DNA of 64,000 bases, from contig JAXHNI010000013.1 in NCBI GenBank assembly GCA_034520625.1, positions 62,001 through 126,000 of the forward strand, in the 5' to 3' direction. The stretch comes from JAANXG01 sp034520625 (lineage in GTDB: Bacteria; Pseudomonadota; Gammaproteobacteria; Arenicellales; JAANXG01). Shown here in pieces: positions 17,676-27,189 of the stretch (position 1 is the stretch's first letter; each line of letters begins with the position of its first letter). The notes under the pieces were generated by a model. The model worked only from the letters and a program-made list of their open reading frames with translations. It was not told the DNA's origin and made no database searches. A program made the translations under genes and the position numbers.

Positions 17676-18035
17676 TCAGCGCTCGCCGGTCCGCTCGCCG
17701 CCACTGCCATTCTGGAACCGGTTCTCCAGGGCACCGAGCACCAGCACGATAACCATCGTCAGCGCGGTCACCATGACGGCCAGGACCAGGTTTCCGGTCG
17801 CGCAAGCGACTCCGATGGATCCGGCAATCCAGATTGCCGCACCGGTCGTCACCCCGTGCACCGACCCGCCGCTTCTGATGATGCTGCCGGCGCCGAGAAA
17901 ACCGATGCCTCCGATAACCCCCTCAACGATCCGGGTCGGATCAATACGCGCGGGGATACGAAGGAAGGCGAGTCCTGAGGACTCCCCGGCCCTGAAACGG
18001 CATTGACGGGTATACCTCAACGGGAAAGCGGGCAC
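17676..18035 (-). pseudogene. 5'-truncated MgtC/SapB-family gene
   Basis: The frame encodes 119 residues. From about residue 30 it matches the core of MgtC/SapB membrane proteins: DPTRIVEGVIGGIGFLGAG, then SVHGVTTGAAIWIAGSIGVA and a last membrane helix. Family members normally begin with two or three further membrane helices and a GLRTH-like motif before this point. Here they are absent, and the upstream codons read through the hairpin of the neighbouring gene. No N-terminal half is found in other frames. I therefore call it a remnant, although expression of the short form cannot be excluded. Confidence 0.65.
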
Positions 18036-18045
18036 GGAAGCCCGC
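18028..18045 (-). terminator. Terminator-like hairpin after the membrane glycosyltransferase
   Basis: GCGGGC / GCCCGC stem with a 6-base loop, followed on the minus strand by TTTCCC. It lies 40 bases after the stop of the gene at 18087-19244 and overlaps the first codons of the MgtC remnant. Confidence 0.5.
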
Positions 18046-18086
18046 CACCTGTCCCGCGGCGACCGGAACAGTGCCGTGATGATTCG

Positions 18087-19244
18087 CTACCGTCGACCGC
18101 AGCCCGCTTTCGGCATCCGGGACTCAGAGTCGCCAGCTTCATGAAATCGGCGGGTCACCCTTGCCAGCGCGGCAGCCGCCAAGACAAACAGCATCGGCAG
18201 TACGGCGTCAAGATGACGACCATCCCAGTCAGCGAAAGTCGCACCCACTATTGCGGCCTGTGCCGCCACCAGAGACAGTGCGACCACCACCAGGTCCTGC
18301 AAACCGGATTGCCGAGCCCCGCGCCAGGCCAGGGCATAGATCACGGCGAGCGTGACGAGCGTGAAAGCGTTGTGCAACGGGCTCCAATACGGCCGGGCAT
18401 GCACAAAAAAAGCCGCGAGCCGGGCAGCGGCCAGCTTGACGAATCCAACCGGGTCCGCCGCAATCAGTCCGACAAACTCGCCGAGTCCGACGGACCTCAC
18501 CTCCGGCACATCCGCCAGCGCCATCGGGAACCGCAGGCCCTCGTAGCCCCAGATTACGGTCCCGGTTCGCAGATGGTTACCGATATTCTCATGGGCCAAC
18601 CGGTCGCTCACGGCGCTCACGGCAATCAACGCCAGAACGGCAGCCCCGAGGCCCAGCACCAGCAGCATGGCGTATCGGCGCCTCTGAAACATCCGGAACA
18701 CGGCAAATGCGAACACAGCAGCGGCCAGAATGATCCCGTTGGGACGAACCAGTATCGTGAAGACAACTACCGGCACTACAAGAGCATAGCCGACCGGACC
18801 GCGTACATTCACCAGCAGAAAAACGGAGATGATCAGCATGCTGATGAAGATGGACTCCGTCAGAACGTAGAAATTCCACATCTGCACGTCCGGATACACG
18901 GCATACAACCCCGCCGCCAACAAGCCCGCACGCGCGCCACCCAGCTTGCTGCCGAGATGGAACATGCATACACAGGCCACAGCAGCAAGCAGTATCTGTC
19001 CCGCCACTATCGCCGCCGGGCCCAGTCCCGAAAACCGGAATACCGCCACGAACATGTTGTACCCGAGGTATGAACCCGACTTTCCGGGAAGTGCCGTACC
19101 GTTTAAAAGTGCATCCGCACCGGCGAGATAGCGCCCCGTGTCCGACGCGTAATGTACTCCGAGCACTGAAAGGATGCCGATCTGCACCAGCACCCACAGC
19201 GGCAGCAGACGGAATACAGTGTTCTGGGCCCGGGCGTGATCCAC
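18087..19244 (-). CDS. Integral-membrane glycosyltransferase of the GT39/PMT-like class
   Basis: 385 residues with about nine to ten hydrophobic segments. After the first membrane helix it has YASDTGRYLAGADALLNG, the acidic loop that carries the catalytic Asp in GT-C enzymes. Then follow YPDVQMWNFYVLTES and LVRPNGII, both common in membrane mannosyl/arabinosyl transferases that use polyprenyl-phosphate sugars. The start is GTG at 19244. It stands alone with no linked sugar-nucleotide genes, so donor and acceptor are unknown. Confidence 0.7.
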   Translation of the reverse strand: MDHARAQNTVFRLLPLWVLVQIGILSVLGVHYASDTGRYLAGADALLNGTALPGKSGSYLGYNMFVAVFRFSGLGPAAIVAGQILLAAVACVCMFHLGSKLGGARAGLLAAGLYAVYPDVQMWNFYVLTESIFISMLIISVFLLVNVRGPVGYALVVPVVVFTILVRPNGIILAAAVFAFAVFRMFQRRRYAMLLVLGLGAAVLALIAVSAVSDRLAHENIGNHLRTGTVIWGYEGLRFPMALADVPEVRSVGLGEFVGLIAADPVGFVKLAAARLAAFFVHARPYWSPLHNAFTLVTLAVIYALAWRGARQSGLQDLVVVALSLVAAQAAIVGATFADWDGRHLDAVLPMLFVLAAAALARVTRRFHEAGDSESRMPKAGCGRR

Positions 19245-19639
19245 GAACTCAGCCCCCGGCCCGGGTGCTCGACCATGGAGCGGATTGGAACCGGATTCGC
19301 GGGTTGCATGACATGATCGAATACGAGGAAGGCTGAAGTCGGAGCGGTTCTTGTTGTTGTGTTGAAACCGGACGATACCTTACCTTCAAATCCACCCGGC
19401 TGCATCCCTTTCAGGCATGACCCGGGAACCCGTCAGCGCCGCGGGGTCCGGGCCGCCAGACCGCAACGGTACAGCCCTCCCCGCCGTATCCCGTGCCTCG
19501 TCGTAAAACGTTTGACGGTGAATGCAGGCTGCGGTCTACTACAACTGTTCGACACCGGGCGCCGCCAACGGGGCCAGGTACACCGCCGGACCGGCTGCCC
19601 GGTTTCCGCCGAATGGGTGAACCACGAGAGGAGTCGTCC
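19245..19639. other. Divergent intergenic region
   Basis: About 395 bases between the minus-strand glycosyltransferase and the plus-strand CBS gene. No credible gene, RNA or repeat was seen. The promoters of both genes must lie here. Confidence 0.35.
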
Positions 19640-20062
19640 ATGAAACTACGCGAAATTCTCCACCACAAGGGGAGCGACGTACTCAGCGCCTCGCCCTCCG
19701 ACACGCTGGGAGATGCCGTCCTCAGCCTGGTCAAGAACAACTGCGGTGCCTTGATGGTGATGGAGGACGATCGCGCAGTCGGCATCATCACCGAACGGGA
19801 CGTGCTGCGCGCCTGTGCAGAATTGCCGCAGCCTCTTGCGGCGTCGGTAAGGGATCACATGACCACCGAACTGATTACCGCCACGCCGGATGACCATGTC
19901 GAACACGTAATGGGATTGATGACCAACCACCGTATACGCCATCTACCGATCATGGAAGCCGGCAAACTCGTGGGCATCATTTCCATTGGCGACGTCGTCA
20001 AGTCGCAGCACGACGAGCTCAGCAACGAGAACCGGTACCTGAAGCAATACATCCAGGGCTGA
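19640..20062 (+). CDS. CBS-domain protein (two CBS motifs)
   Basis: A 140-residue cytoplasmic protein made of a tandem CBS pair, a module that usually binds adenosyl nucleotides such as AMP, ATP or SAM. The first repeat (about residues 8-63) ends with DRAVGIITERDVLRA, the second (about 72-125) with GKLVGIISIGDVVKS. The GIITERD and GIISIGD segments are the canonical ligand-contacting ends of each repeat. No catalytic domain is attached. GAGAGGAG precedes the ATG. Neighbours give no clue to its target. Confidence 0.88.
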   Translation: MKLREILHHKGSDVLSASPSDTLGDAVLSLVKNNCGALMVMEDDRAVGIITERDVLRACAELPQPLAASVRDHMTTELITATPDDHVEHVMGLMTNHRIRHLPIMEAGKLVGIISIGDVVKSQHDELSNENRYLKQYIQG

Positions 20063-20103
20063 GGCCGCACATAGCCCGGTGCCGGCCCGTGAAGGGCGAA
20101 GGC

Positions 20104-21129
20104 CTATCGCCACAGCACCCAGGCAACGATAGCCAGGCCCAGAAACGCGCTCTCCACCAGAACAAGCGCCAGGGGGCGCCAGCCGATCTGGAGCAGGCCC
20201 TTGAACGAGGTTTTCATGCCCAGCGCCACAATGGCCACGACAAAGCATGCCTTGGACACCATGGACATGACCGCGGACACCGAACCCGGAATCCAGCCCA
20301 GATTGTTGACCAGGACCACGGCCACGAATGCCACCAGGAAGAAAGGCAGGGGAACCGGAGCCGAGCCGCCGCTGGCAACCCGTTCCCGGCGGAACACGCT
20401 GTAGAAGAACCAGGCTACGGGAATGAGCAGCGCCACCCTTAGCATTTTGACCACCATGGCCGAATGGCCCACTTCCGGGGCAATGCTGTAGCTGGCGCCG
20501 ACCACGTGGGATACATCATGGATGGAACCTCCTATGAACAACCCTGCATCCGCGGCACTCAGGCCCAGGCCACCAGCGATCACCGGATACACGACCATGG
20601 CCACCGCGCCGAACGCAGCCACCATCAGTATGGTCATGAGCGTGTAGTGCTCGGTCATCCTGTTCCTGGGCATCACCGATGACAGCGTCATGGCTGCGGC
20701 AATCCCGCAGATGGCCACTGCACCGCCGGACAACAATCCGAAGCGGTGATCAAGCTTCAATACCCGGGCGGCGCCCGCACCCACCGCGATGGTGGCGGCG
20801 ACCCCCCCGATGACGAGCAGCGCCGTGGCCCAGCCGAGGTCCATCACATCCTCCAGGACAATGTTGGCGCCCAGCAGCACGACCCCCGTCCGCAGCACTG
20901 TGGATGCCGAAAAATCTATGCCCGCCGTACATTGTTCATGCTCATGAAGAAAACTCACGGACATTCCCAGAAGCAGGGCGAACACCATGACCGGGGCGCC
21001 GTAGTTGTCCGCAAGGAAAAGAGCGGCAAGGCTGACAATCGCACAGGCAATCAACCCCTGTGCGTTCCGCCGGAAGTGGTCACCCCACCGGATCGTCATA
21101 CCGTTGAAACCGGAAATGTCATGATCCAC
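20104..21129 (-). CDS. YeiH/UPF0324 family putative sulfate exporter-type transporter
   Basis: 341-residue inner-membrane protein with about ten hydrophobic segments. Family hallmarks are VLRTGVVLLGANIVLEDV, LLSGGAVAICGIAAAMTL and GGSIHDVSHVVGAS. The family is annotated as putative sulfate exporter; direct biochemical evidence is limited. A start at 21099 is equally possible since neither ATG has a strong ribosome binding site. It is convergent with the CBS gene. Confidence 0.88.
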   Translation of the reverse strand: MDHDISGFNGMTIRWGDHFRRNAQGLIACAIVSLAALFLADNYGAPVMVFALLLGMSVSFLHEHEQCTAGIDFSASTVLRTGVVLLGANIVLEDVMDLGWATALLVIGGVAATIAVGAGAARVLKLDHRFGLLSGGAVAICGIAAAMTLSSVMPRNRMTEHYTLMTILMVAAFGAVAMVVYPVIAGGLGLSAADAGLFIGGSIHDVSHVVGASYSIAPEVGHSAMVVKMLRVALLIPVAWFFYSVFRRERVASGGSAPVPLPFFLVAFVAVVLVNNLGWIPGSVSAVMSMVSKACFVVAIVALGMKTSFKGLLQIGWRPLALVLVESAFLGLAIVAWVLWR

Positions 21130-21258
21130 AACCGCGTCAGCATGACAGTTGGGAAATGTCGCGGCGGATCTGCCGTTCTTCGCCCGTCTGCATAACCCGG
21201 ATGGGACTTTTCCTGCGCCTCGCCCGGGCTACCGCCCCCGTACGCCGGCGGGGCGTAT

Positions 21259-22194
21259 TCAATCACCACGCGGCGGGTGCAGGAGGGCCGCCGCACGGCG
21301 CCGCCGGTTGTCCCGGGTCTGCCGGTAGGCCAGATATATGCCGCAGGCCCCGATGACGATGCCACCCAGCACAGACAGCGGGGTTGGCATCTCACCCCAG
21401 ATAATCCAGCCGAACACGGTCGCCCATACCAGGCCCGTGTAGTCGAACGGCGCCACGACGGAGGCAACGCCGACGCGGAATCCCTGGGTAATCAGTGTCA
21501 GCGCCAGGCCGCCGGACAGGCCCAGGGCGAAGAAATGCGGTAGATGCTCCAGGGCGGGTGGCTGCCAGAACCAGGGCAGCATCATGCCGGAAATGACGAG
21601 CGGTATGAGTGTCGCGTAGAGCATGGTGGCCCAGATGGTCTCCGTTCGCCCGAGCATCCGGGCCGTCAGCATCAAAAGCGCGTAGGCCAGCGCCGTCCCG
21701 AGGGGCACCAGCGCTGCCGGGGTGAACGCCGCGCCTCCGGGCCGCACGATCAGCAGAACCCCGATGAACCCGATGCAGGTTACCGCCCATTGTGTCGGTC
21801 CGGGGCGCTCGCCCAGCAGGGGTATGGCGAGGACGGTAACGAACAACGGCGCCGTGAATGCGATGGCGGTCGCCTCCGCCAGCGGCAGCAGGGTCAAGGC
21901 GAGGTAGAAAGTGAACGTTGCGATGGTCGCGAGCAGCCCCCGACCCACCTGGGCCAGCGGCCGCCGCGTCACCAGCGATCCGGGCCCACTGAACAGCAAT
22001 GCCGCGCCGACAATCAGCGGCAACGCAAACAGCATACGGAGGAATGCCACTTCCGGGACCGGGTAGATCGCCCCGAGCCATTTCGCGAACACGTCGTTGA
22101 TCGTCAGGCAGAGTACGCCCGCACACATGAAGGCAATGCCGGCTAAGGGCGCGCCATCGGCACTTTGTGACGTATCGATACGGGCGACAGACAT
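21259..22194 (-). CDS. DMT-family transporter (EamA domains)
   Basis: 311-residue inner-membrane protein with ten predicted helices arranged as two EamA repeats. Examples are GVLCLTINDVFAKWLGAIYP in helix 1 and PFDYTGLVWATVFGWIIWGE in the second repeat. The family includes exporters of amino acids, nucleotide sugars and other metabolites; the substrate cannot be read from sequence. I chose the ATG at 22194, which removes an Arg/His-rich non-native leader. It lies 17 bases after the ExoD-like gene, so the two are likely co-transcribed. Confidence 0.88.
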   Translation of the reverse strand: MSVARIDTSQSADGAPLAGIAFMCAGVLCLTINDVFAKWLGAIYPVPEVAFLRMLFALPLIVGAALLFSGPGSLVTRRPLAQVGRGLLATIATFTFYLALTLLPLAEATAIAFTAPLFVTVLAIPLLGERPGPTQWAVTCIGFIGVLLIVRPGGAAFTPAALVPLGTALAYALLMLTARMLGRTETIWATMLYATLIPLVISGMMLPWFWQPPALEHLPHFFALGLSGGLALTLITQGFRVGVASVVAPFDYTGLVWATVFGWIIWGEMPTPLSVLGGIVIGACGIYLAYRQTRDNRRRRAAALLHPPRGD

Positions 22195-22211
22195 GGATAC
22201 TGCTCTCCGGC

Positions 22212-22844
22212 TCAAACAATACTCGAAATCACCACCCAGAACGTGGCAATGGTGACCATCCCCGCCACCAGCACCAGCAGCCCGTCGCCGCCGATGAGCG
22301 CCATGCCGAACACCGTCAGCGCAAGACCGGCGCCATTGGCACTGAACGGCACCAGTTCCATGGGCGGCATCGCCAGGGCGATGGCAATACACACAAGGGC
22401 GACGCCATGGACCGCCGGACCGCGAACGAACAGAGGCAGCCGCGGCCTGATGATGCGATCGAGCCAATGCGCGGGCCGGCGCAGCCATGTAACCGCCCGG
22501 CGAACGGTATCACCGGCGGCATTCCGCTTGAGAAGGGTTTCCGGCAGCCAGAAAGATTGCCTTCCGTAAAGCATCTGACCGGCAGTCAACAGAACGAGGA
22601 CACCCATGATGGTGGGAATCCCCGGGATATCACCGATAATCGGCGCCAGCGTCACCAGGCCGGCTATCAGCAGTATCGGCCCGAACGAGCGCCGCCCGAC
22701 GGCATCCAGTATCTCCCCGAATGAGATGCGTCCGCTGCCCGCCGCCTCGTCAATGCGGTTGAGCACCGCCTCCAGATTATCGGGAACGACTTCTTCCACT
22801 CCACCTCCGGCACTGGGAGCCGCTTTGTTTGCCTGCCCGGGCAA
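22212..22844 (-). CDS. ExoD-family membrane protein
   Basis: 210 residues. The N-terminal half contains ISFGEILDAVGRRSFGPILL and APIIGDIPGIPTIMGVLVLL, segments characteristic of the ExoD family, first linked to exopolysaccharide synthesis in Rhizobium. Four to five hydrophobic segments follow. The molecular function is not known. It is the first gene of a probable two-gene unit with the DMT transporter. No other exopolysaccharide genes adjoin it. Confidence 0.85.
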   Translation of the reverse strand: MPGQANKAAPSAGGGVEEVVPDNLEAVLNRIDEAAGSGRISFGEILDAVGRRSFGPILLIAGLVTLAPIIGDIPGIPTIMGVLVLLTAGQMLYGRQSFWLPETLLKRNAAGDTVRRAVTWLRRPAHWLDRIIRPRLPLFVRGPAVHGVALVCIAIALAMPPMELVPFSANGAGLALTVFGMALIGGDGLLVLVAGMVTIATFWVVISSIV

Positions 22845-23320
22845 CCGACGATACCAGTACGCGATGCACCCCGCCAGTGACAGTACACCGTGCAGTGTCC
22901 CAGATATCTACTACACTACCGGTAAGCGCCGGGCACGCGGGTATGAACCGCGGCCACCGCCGAGAGCAAATGCAAACCGTGGGGGTGTATATGTTTCCGG
23001 GAGTTGTCCGGGCCCGGCCCGGCGACGTCATAGTCCTCCGCCAATGCCATGGCCGGCACCCACAGGTTCATGGTCAACGTAGTTGCTGGCGGCAACGTCC
23101 GGAAATCGAGCTACAGCAAAAGTCAATTCGGTCCCCTGGTGGTCAACGTACCGACAGCGCTTTGCCGGAATCACGGACCCGGGCAATCTTCCACCAACAA
23201 CCCCGCCGGTGCGTTGGTCCGACCACTGCTCCGGTAACACGGCCCCCGACGAACGGCGCCCGGCAGAACTCGATCGGACCGCCCGCTGCCCGGCGGACCA
23301 TCGCACTGGAGAATGCATCG
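22845..23320. other. Intergenic region upstream of the flavin reductase
   Basis: About 475 bases. Long frames cross it on plus but show no protein-like sequence. No RNA gene or repeat was recognised. Promoters for the ExoD-like gene and the flavin reductase must lie here. Confidence 0.35.
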
Positions 23321-23943
23321 ATGTTTTATCGCACCGACGAGCCCCACGGGCTGCCTCACAACCCGTTCAATGCCATCGTCGTACCCCGGCCGATCGGCTG
23401 GGTGTCCACCATGGACAAGGACGGTTCGGTCAACCTGGCGCCCTACTCCTTCTTCAACGCCGTGGCCTACCACCCACCCAGGTGATGTACGCATCCACCG
23501 GCAATCATGTGCAGGGCGGGCTCAAGGATTCCGTGGCGAACATCAGGGCGACTGAAGAGTTCGTGATGAACCTGGCGACCTGGCCGCTCAGGGAGAAGGT
23601 CAATCTGTCTTCGACACCGGCACCGCACGGGATCGACGAATTCGAAGTTGCAGGGCTGACCAAGGCTTCTTCCAGCCTGGTGGCGCCCCCGCGGGTGGCG
23701 GAAAGCCCGGTCAACATGGAATGCCGGCTGGTGAAAGTCGAGGAGCTGCTCGCCGACGACCCGGACAGCCCCAATCTGGTGGTCTTCGGGCACGTTGTGG
23801 CCATACACATCGCGGACGACGTGATCCGGGACGGGCAGGTGGACATCCACAGGCTCCAGCCCATTTCCCGCCTCGGCTACAAGGACTACGGCCGGGTTTC
23901 GGAGGTCTTTTCAATGGACCGCCCGGACTGGCCGATAGAGTGA
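23321..23943 (+). pseudogene. Flavin reductase-like FMN-binding protein, frameshifted
   Basis: The frame from 23321 (GGAGAA precedes the ATG) encodes FMN-binding split-barrel sequence, including HNPFNAIVVPRPIGWVSTMD and VNLAPYSFFNAVAYH. It meets a stop at about 23483. The rest of the protein continues in the next frame from VMYASTGNHVQGGLKD to the TGA at 23941. Adding one C to the CCC run near 23478 restores one frame of about 207 residues. Such proteins use reduced flavin or hold FMN in short-chain flavin reductases. The break is a single-base deletion in a homopolymer, so it may be an assembly error. Confidence 0.8.
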
Positions 23944-24031
23944 CCGGCCGTCCGGGGATCGCCTTGCGGGGAGTAACGGCGGTATCCTGTTGCTTTCACG
24001 AACCACCGCGAAACCCGACGAGGACTCGTGT

Positions 24032-24652
24032 ATGACAAAAGAGATCGAGAAAACCAACGCGCTGAACGACAAACTCCATAAAGCCTCGGACACCTTCGGC
24101 AACCTTCTGGTAGACGGGTTTCATTATCTGGCATTGTTTGCCATCGGCGCCGCGATCGTATGGTCCGCGATCGTGGCTTTTGTACAGATGAGTGTCCAGG
24201 GCGGTGCATCCGTCCACGACATCCTGCTCCTTTTCATTTACCTCGAGCTCGGGGCGATGGTCGGTATCTACTTCAAGACCAACCACATGCCGACCCGTTT
24301 CCTGATCTATGTGGGAATCACCGCCCTGACGAGGATGCTCCTGGACGATATCCAGCTCGATCACAAGCCGGATCTGGACATCGTTTACATCTCCGGCTCC
24401 ATACTGCTGCTCGCGCTGGCGAACCTAGTGATCCGGTTCGGCTCTTACAAGTTCCCGTCGGACAGGATGCAGGAGGAACGGACAGACTCAGTATGCCCCG
24501 CCAAACGCTCTGGAACTTTAATTGATGAATTGGGTGGGGTACCGACAGTAGGAGGCGAGCCCCCTCGCCGATTGCGGCCTCGATCGAAGGAAAATCGGCC
24601 AGGGGGCTGGCCTCCTACAGGCTTCGTTTGTCCGCCGCACAGTGCCGGCTGA
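24032..24652 (+). CDS. PsiE-like phosphate-starvation-inducible membrane protein
   Basis: 206 residues from the ATG at 24032 (GAGGA upstream). Residues about 20-145 match the PsiE family: four membrane helices with LLLFIYLELGAMVGIYFK and HMPTRFLIYVGITALTRMLL. PsiE is under PhoB and cAMP-CRP control in E. coli; its biochemical role is unknown. The last 40 or so residues are odd: they are encoded by a REP-type doublet (24548-24618) and flanking repeat DNA. The original stop codon seems to have been lost and the frame now runs through the repeat to 24652. Confidence 0.85.
   Translation: MTKEIEKTNALNDKLHKASDTFGNLLVDGFHYLALFAIGAAIVWSAIVAFVQMSVQGGASVHDILLLFIYLELGAMVGIYFKTNHMPTRFLIYVGITALTRMLLDDIQLDHKPDLDIVYISGSILLLALANLVIRFGSYKFPSDRMQEERTDSVCPAKRSGTLIDELGGVPTVGGEPPRRLRPRSKENRPGGWPPTGFVCPPHSAG
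24548..24618. repeat. REP doublet (two inverted palindromic units)
   Basis: Two 26-base arms (24548-24573 and 24593-24618) are inverted copies with two mismatches. Each arm starts GTAGGAGGC and is itself palindromic: GGCGAG / CTCGCC around CCCC in the first, GGCCAG / CTGGCC around GGGG in the second. The GTAGGAG head and nested palindrome match the REP/BIME architecture known from Pseudomonas and other Gammaproteobacteria. Confidence 0.85.
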
Positions 24653-24685
24653 ATGGGTCAATATTTGTGGCGGGGTACATTAGGA
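24649..24685 (+). repeat. Short dispersed repeat shared with 8166-8202
   Basis: CTGAATGGGTCAATATTTG and the following GGCGGGGTACATTAG have a diverged copy near the lon stop codon (CAATATTT, GCGGGGT and TAG blocks shared, about 28 of 35 positions). It may be the end of a lost transposon. Confidence 0.45.
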
Positions 24686-24936
24686 GCCGGACGAAACGAC
24701 GGAACGAAAACCTGAACCGCCGGGCCGTGGAACCGCCCCCCGGCGCCGCTTTTGTACTACACTGGGGCTCCACGGGGCCTGTGGCCGGATCGCCCCGGGA
24801 CGCAGTGGCAGGGGATCGAGCTCAGCGGCAGGAGGAGCATGTTGCGCACAGAAAGATCAAGTGCAGAACGAACCGACCGTCCGACACCGCCTGTACGGTG
24901 CGCAGGGCCGGGGCCGGCACTTGCGGAGCCGGCGAC

Positions 24937-26773
24937 ATGAATACTGCGTTTCCCGCCAGAGTGCTGAACGAGTGTTCCGACGCGGTCATTGCCACGACGA
25001 TCTCCGGCGAGGTGACCTTCTGGAACCGGGGCGCGGAAGGGATCTTCGGGTACACCGCCGAAGAAGCCATGGGCCGCGATGCCGCAGCCCTGATTGTGCC
25101 GACGGACCGGCTCCGGGAGGAGCAGGCGCTGCGGAAAGAAGCCATGGCCCACGGCGCTTCGGTATACGAATCGATCCGCCGCCGCAAGGACGGGGCATTG
25201 ATTTACGTCGACATCTCCAGCAAGACGATCCGTGACGAACAAGGCCGGATCGAATTCATCCTCTTCACCGAGAAAGACGTCACCCACCTCAAGGCCATCC
25301 GCGACGCCAAGCTCGCCGAGGCGAATTTTCGGGATCTGCTGAACTCCACGCCGGATGCCATCGTCATCGTCAATATCACGGGCCGCATCATACTGGCGAA
25401 CAGCCGGACCGGAAAGCCTGTTTGGCTACGGCGCCGGAGAACTGATTGGCCGGTCGGTGGAAATCCTGCTGCCGGAGCGGTATCGGGAAGGCCATGTCGT
25501 GCACCGAACGCGATACTTCGACAACCCCCGGACGCGGGAGATGGGAGCGGGCCTGGAGCTCTACGGTCTGCGCAAGAACGGCGTGGAATTCCCGGTTGAA
25601 ATCAGCCTGAGTCCGCTTCGCACCCAGCAAGGGAACCTGGTCATGAGCGCCATTCGCGATATCAGTGATCGTCGCAGGGCGGAACAGAAGTTCCGGGAGC
25701 TTCTCGAGTCGGCGCCGGACGCCATGGTCATCGTGGGACGGGACGGCAGGATCGTCCTGGTGAATTCCCAGGCGGAAAATCTGTTCGGCTACACGCGAGC
25801 CGATTTCCTCGGCCGTGAGATCGAGATGCTGATTCCCGAGCGGTACCGGAACAAGCATCCCGGCCATCGAGACCGCTTCTTTACAGACGCGCACTTCCGG
25901 CCGATGGGGGTGGGGCTCGAGTTGTACGGCCTGCGCCGCGACGGGTCGGAGTTTCCCGTGGAAATCAGCCTCAGCCCCCTCGAAACCGAGGACGGCATGC
26001 TGGTGTCGAGCGCCATCCGGGACATCACCGATCGCAAGCGCGTCGAAGAGGCGCTGCAGGCCAAGAACCTGGAACTGGTTGCCGCCAGCCGCGCCAAGGA
26101 CCAGTTTCTTGCCGGCATCAGCCACGAGCTTCGCACACCCTTGAACGCCATAATCGGCTTTACGGGAACGCTGCTCATGAAGCTTCCCGGCCCCTTGACG
26201 GCCGACCAGGAATCGCAATTGAACACGGTTCAATCAAGCGCCCGGCATCTTCTGGACCTCATCAACGACCTTCTCGACAGCAACAAGATTGATGCCGGGA
26301 AGATGGAACTCAAGCTGGAGACCCTCCTGCCCCGGGCAATCGTCGAGGAGACGCTCAACTCCCTGCGGCCGGCTGCGGCCAACAAGGGGCTCGCACTGAC
26401 CGTTTCCGCGACAGATGACCTGCAAGTCCGGGCGGACCGGAGGGCCTTCACGCAAATCGTTCTGAACCTGGTAAGCAACGCCGTGAAGTTCACGGACGAG
26501 GGACGTGTTCACGTGGAGATCCGGCGCCCCCCTGTCACCGGCCTGCGGATGATCGAGGTTCGGGTCGAGGACTCCGGCATCGGCATTCCCACCCATACAC
26601 AGGGTCGGCTCTTCGATGCTTTCGTGCAGCTCGATAGCCGGTCGCACCGGGGCGGCACAGGCCTCGGGCTGCACCTGAGCCGCAAGCTCGCCGAATTCCA
26701 GGGAGGCAGGATCGAGTTTACTTCCACTTATGGCGAGGGGAGCACTTTCAGTCTGCTCCTGCCGGAGGCATAG
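24937..26773 (+). pseudogene. PAS-PAS-PAS sensor histidine kinase, one frameshift
   Basis: Soluble sensor kinase without membrane segments. Three PAS domains lie in series: ECSDAVIATTISGEVTFWNR, STPDAIVIVNITGRIILANS and SAPDAMVIVGRDGRIVLVNS each start one. HisKA has the phospho-acceptor His in FLAGISHELRTPLNAIIGF. The HATPase domain shows QIVLNLVSNAVKFT, DSGIGI and GGTGLGLHLSRKL. An extra G at about 25411 breaks the frame in the second PAS domain: ILANSRT continues as ESLFGYGAGELIG in the next frame. Without that base the protein is about 611 residues. The response regulator starts 1 base after its stop. Confidence 0.85.
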
Positions 26774-26774
26774 C

Positions 26775-27189
26775 ATGTTACAGGCTAAAGTGCTGGTCAT
26801 CGAAGACAATCCGGAAAACATGGCGCTTCTGGTCTATCTGCTTCGGTCAGCCGGGCACACCGTGTTCCAGGCCGTCGACGGCGCGGCCGGCCTCGAAGCG
26901 GCGGACCGGGAGGCGCCCGACCTCGTGCTCTGCGACGTGCGCATGCCGGGTCTGGACGGCTACGAGGTGGCCAAGCGGCTGCGGAGCGATGCATCCCTGC
27001 GCGAGGTGCCGCTGGTTGCCGTTTCCGCATCGGTTTTCCGGTGCGGATCGGGACAAGGCCCTGGCGGCGGGGTTCGACGACTTCGTCTCCAAGCCCATCG
27101 AGCCGGCGCAATTCCTGGAACAGATCCGGGATTTTCTCCGGCTTCGACCGGCGAACCCTAACCCGCCCGCGGAGTCCGACGCTCTATGA
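26775..27189 (+). pseudogene. Single-domain response regulator, one frameshift
   Basis: A CheY-like receiver of about 137 residues. Acidic pocket and phospho-acceptor lie in VLVIEDNPENMALLVYLL and VLCDVRMPGLDGYEVAKRL, and the conserved Lys in DDFVSKPIEPAQF. An extra T in the run at 27033-27037 shifts the frame after VAVSASV; the continuation, ADRDKALAAGFDDFVSKP, is in the next frame. The repaired gene ends with TGA at 27187, overlapping the ATG of the next gene by 4 bases. That intact coupling suggests the shift is recent or an error. It has no output domain and probably relays signal from the upstream kinase. Confidence 0.85.

Noticed and set aside
22829..23320. Upstream extension of the flavin-reductase frames
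   Set aside because: The extra N-terminal sequence is not protein-like, and the ATG at 23321 has a good ribosome binding site and starts at the conserved fold.
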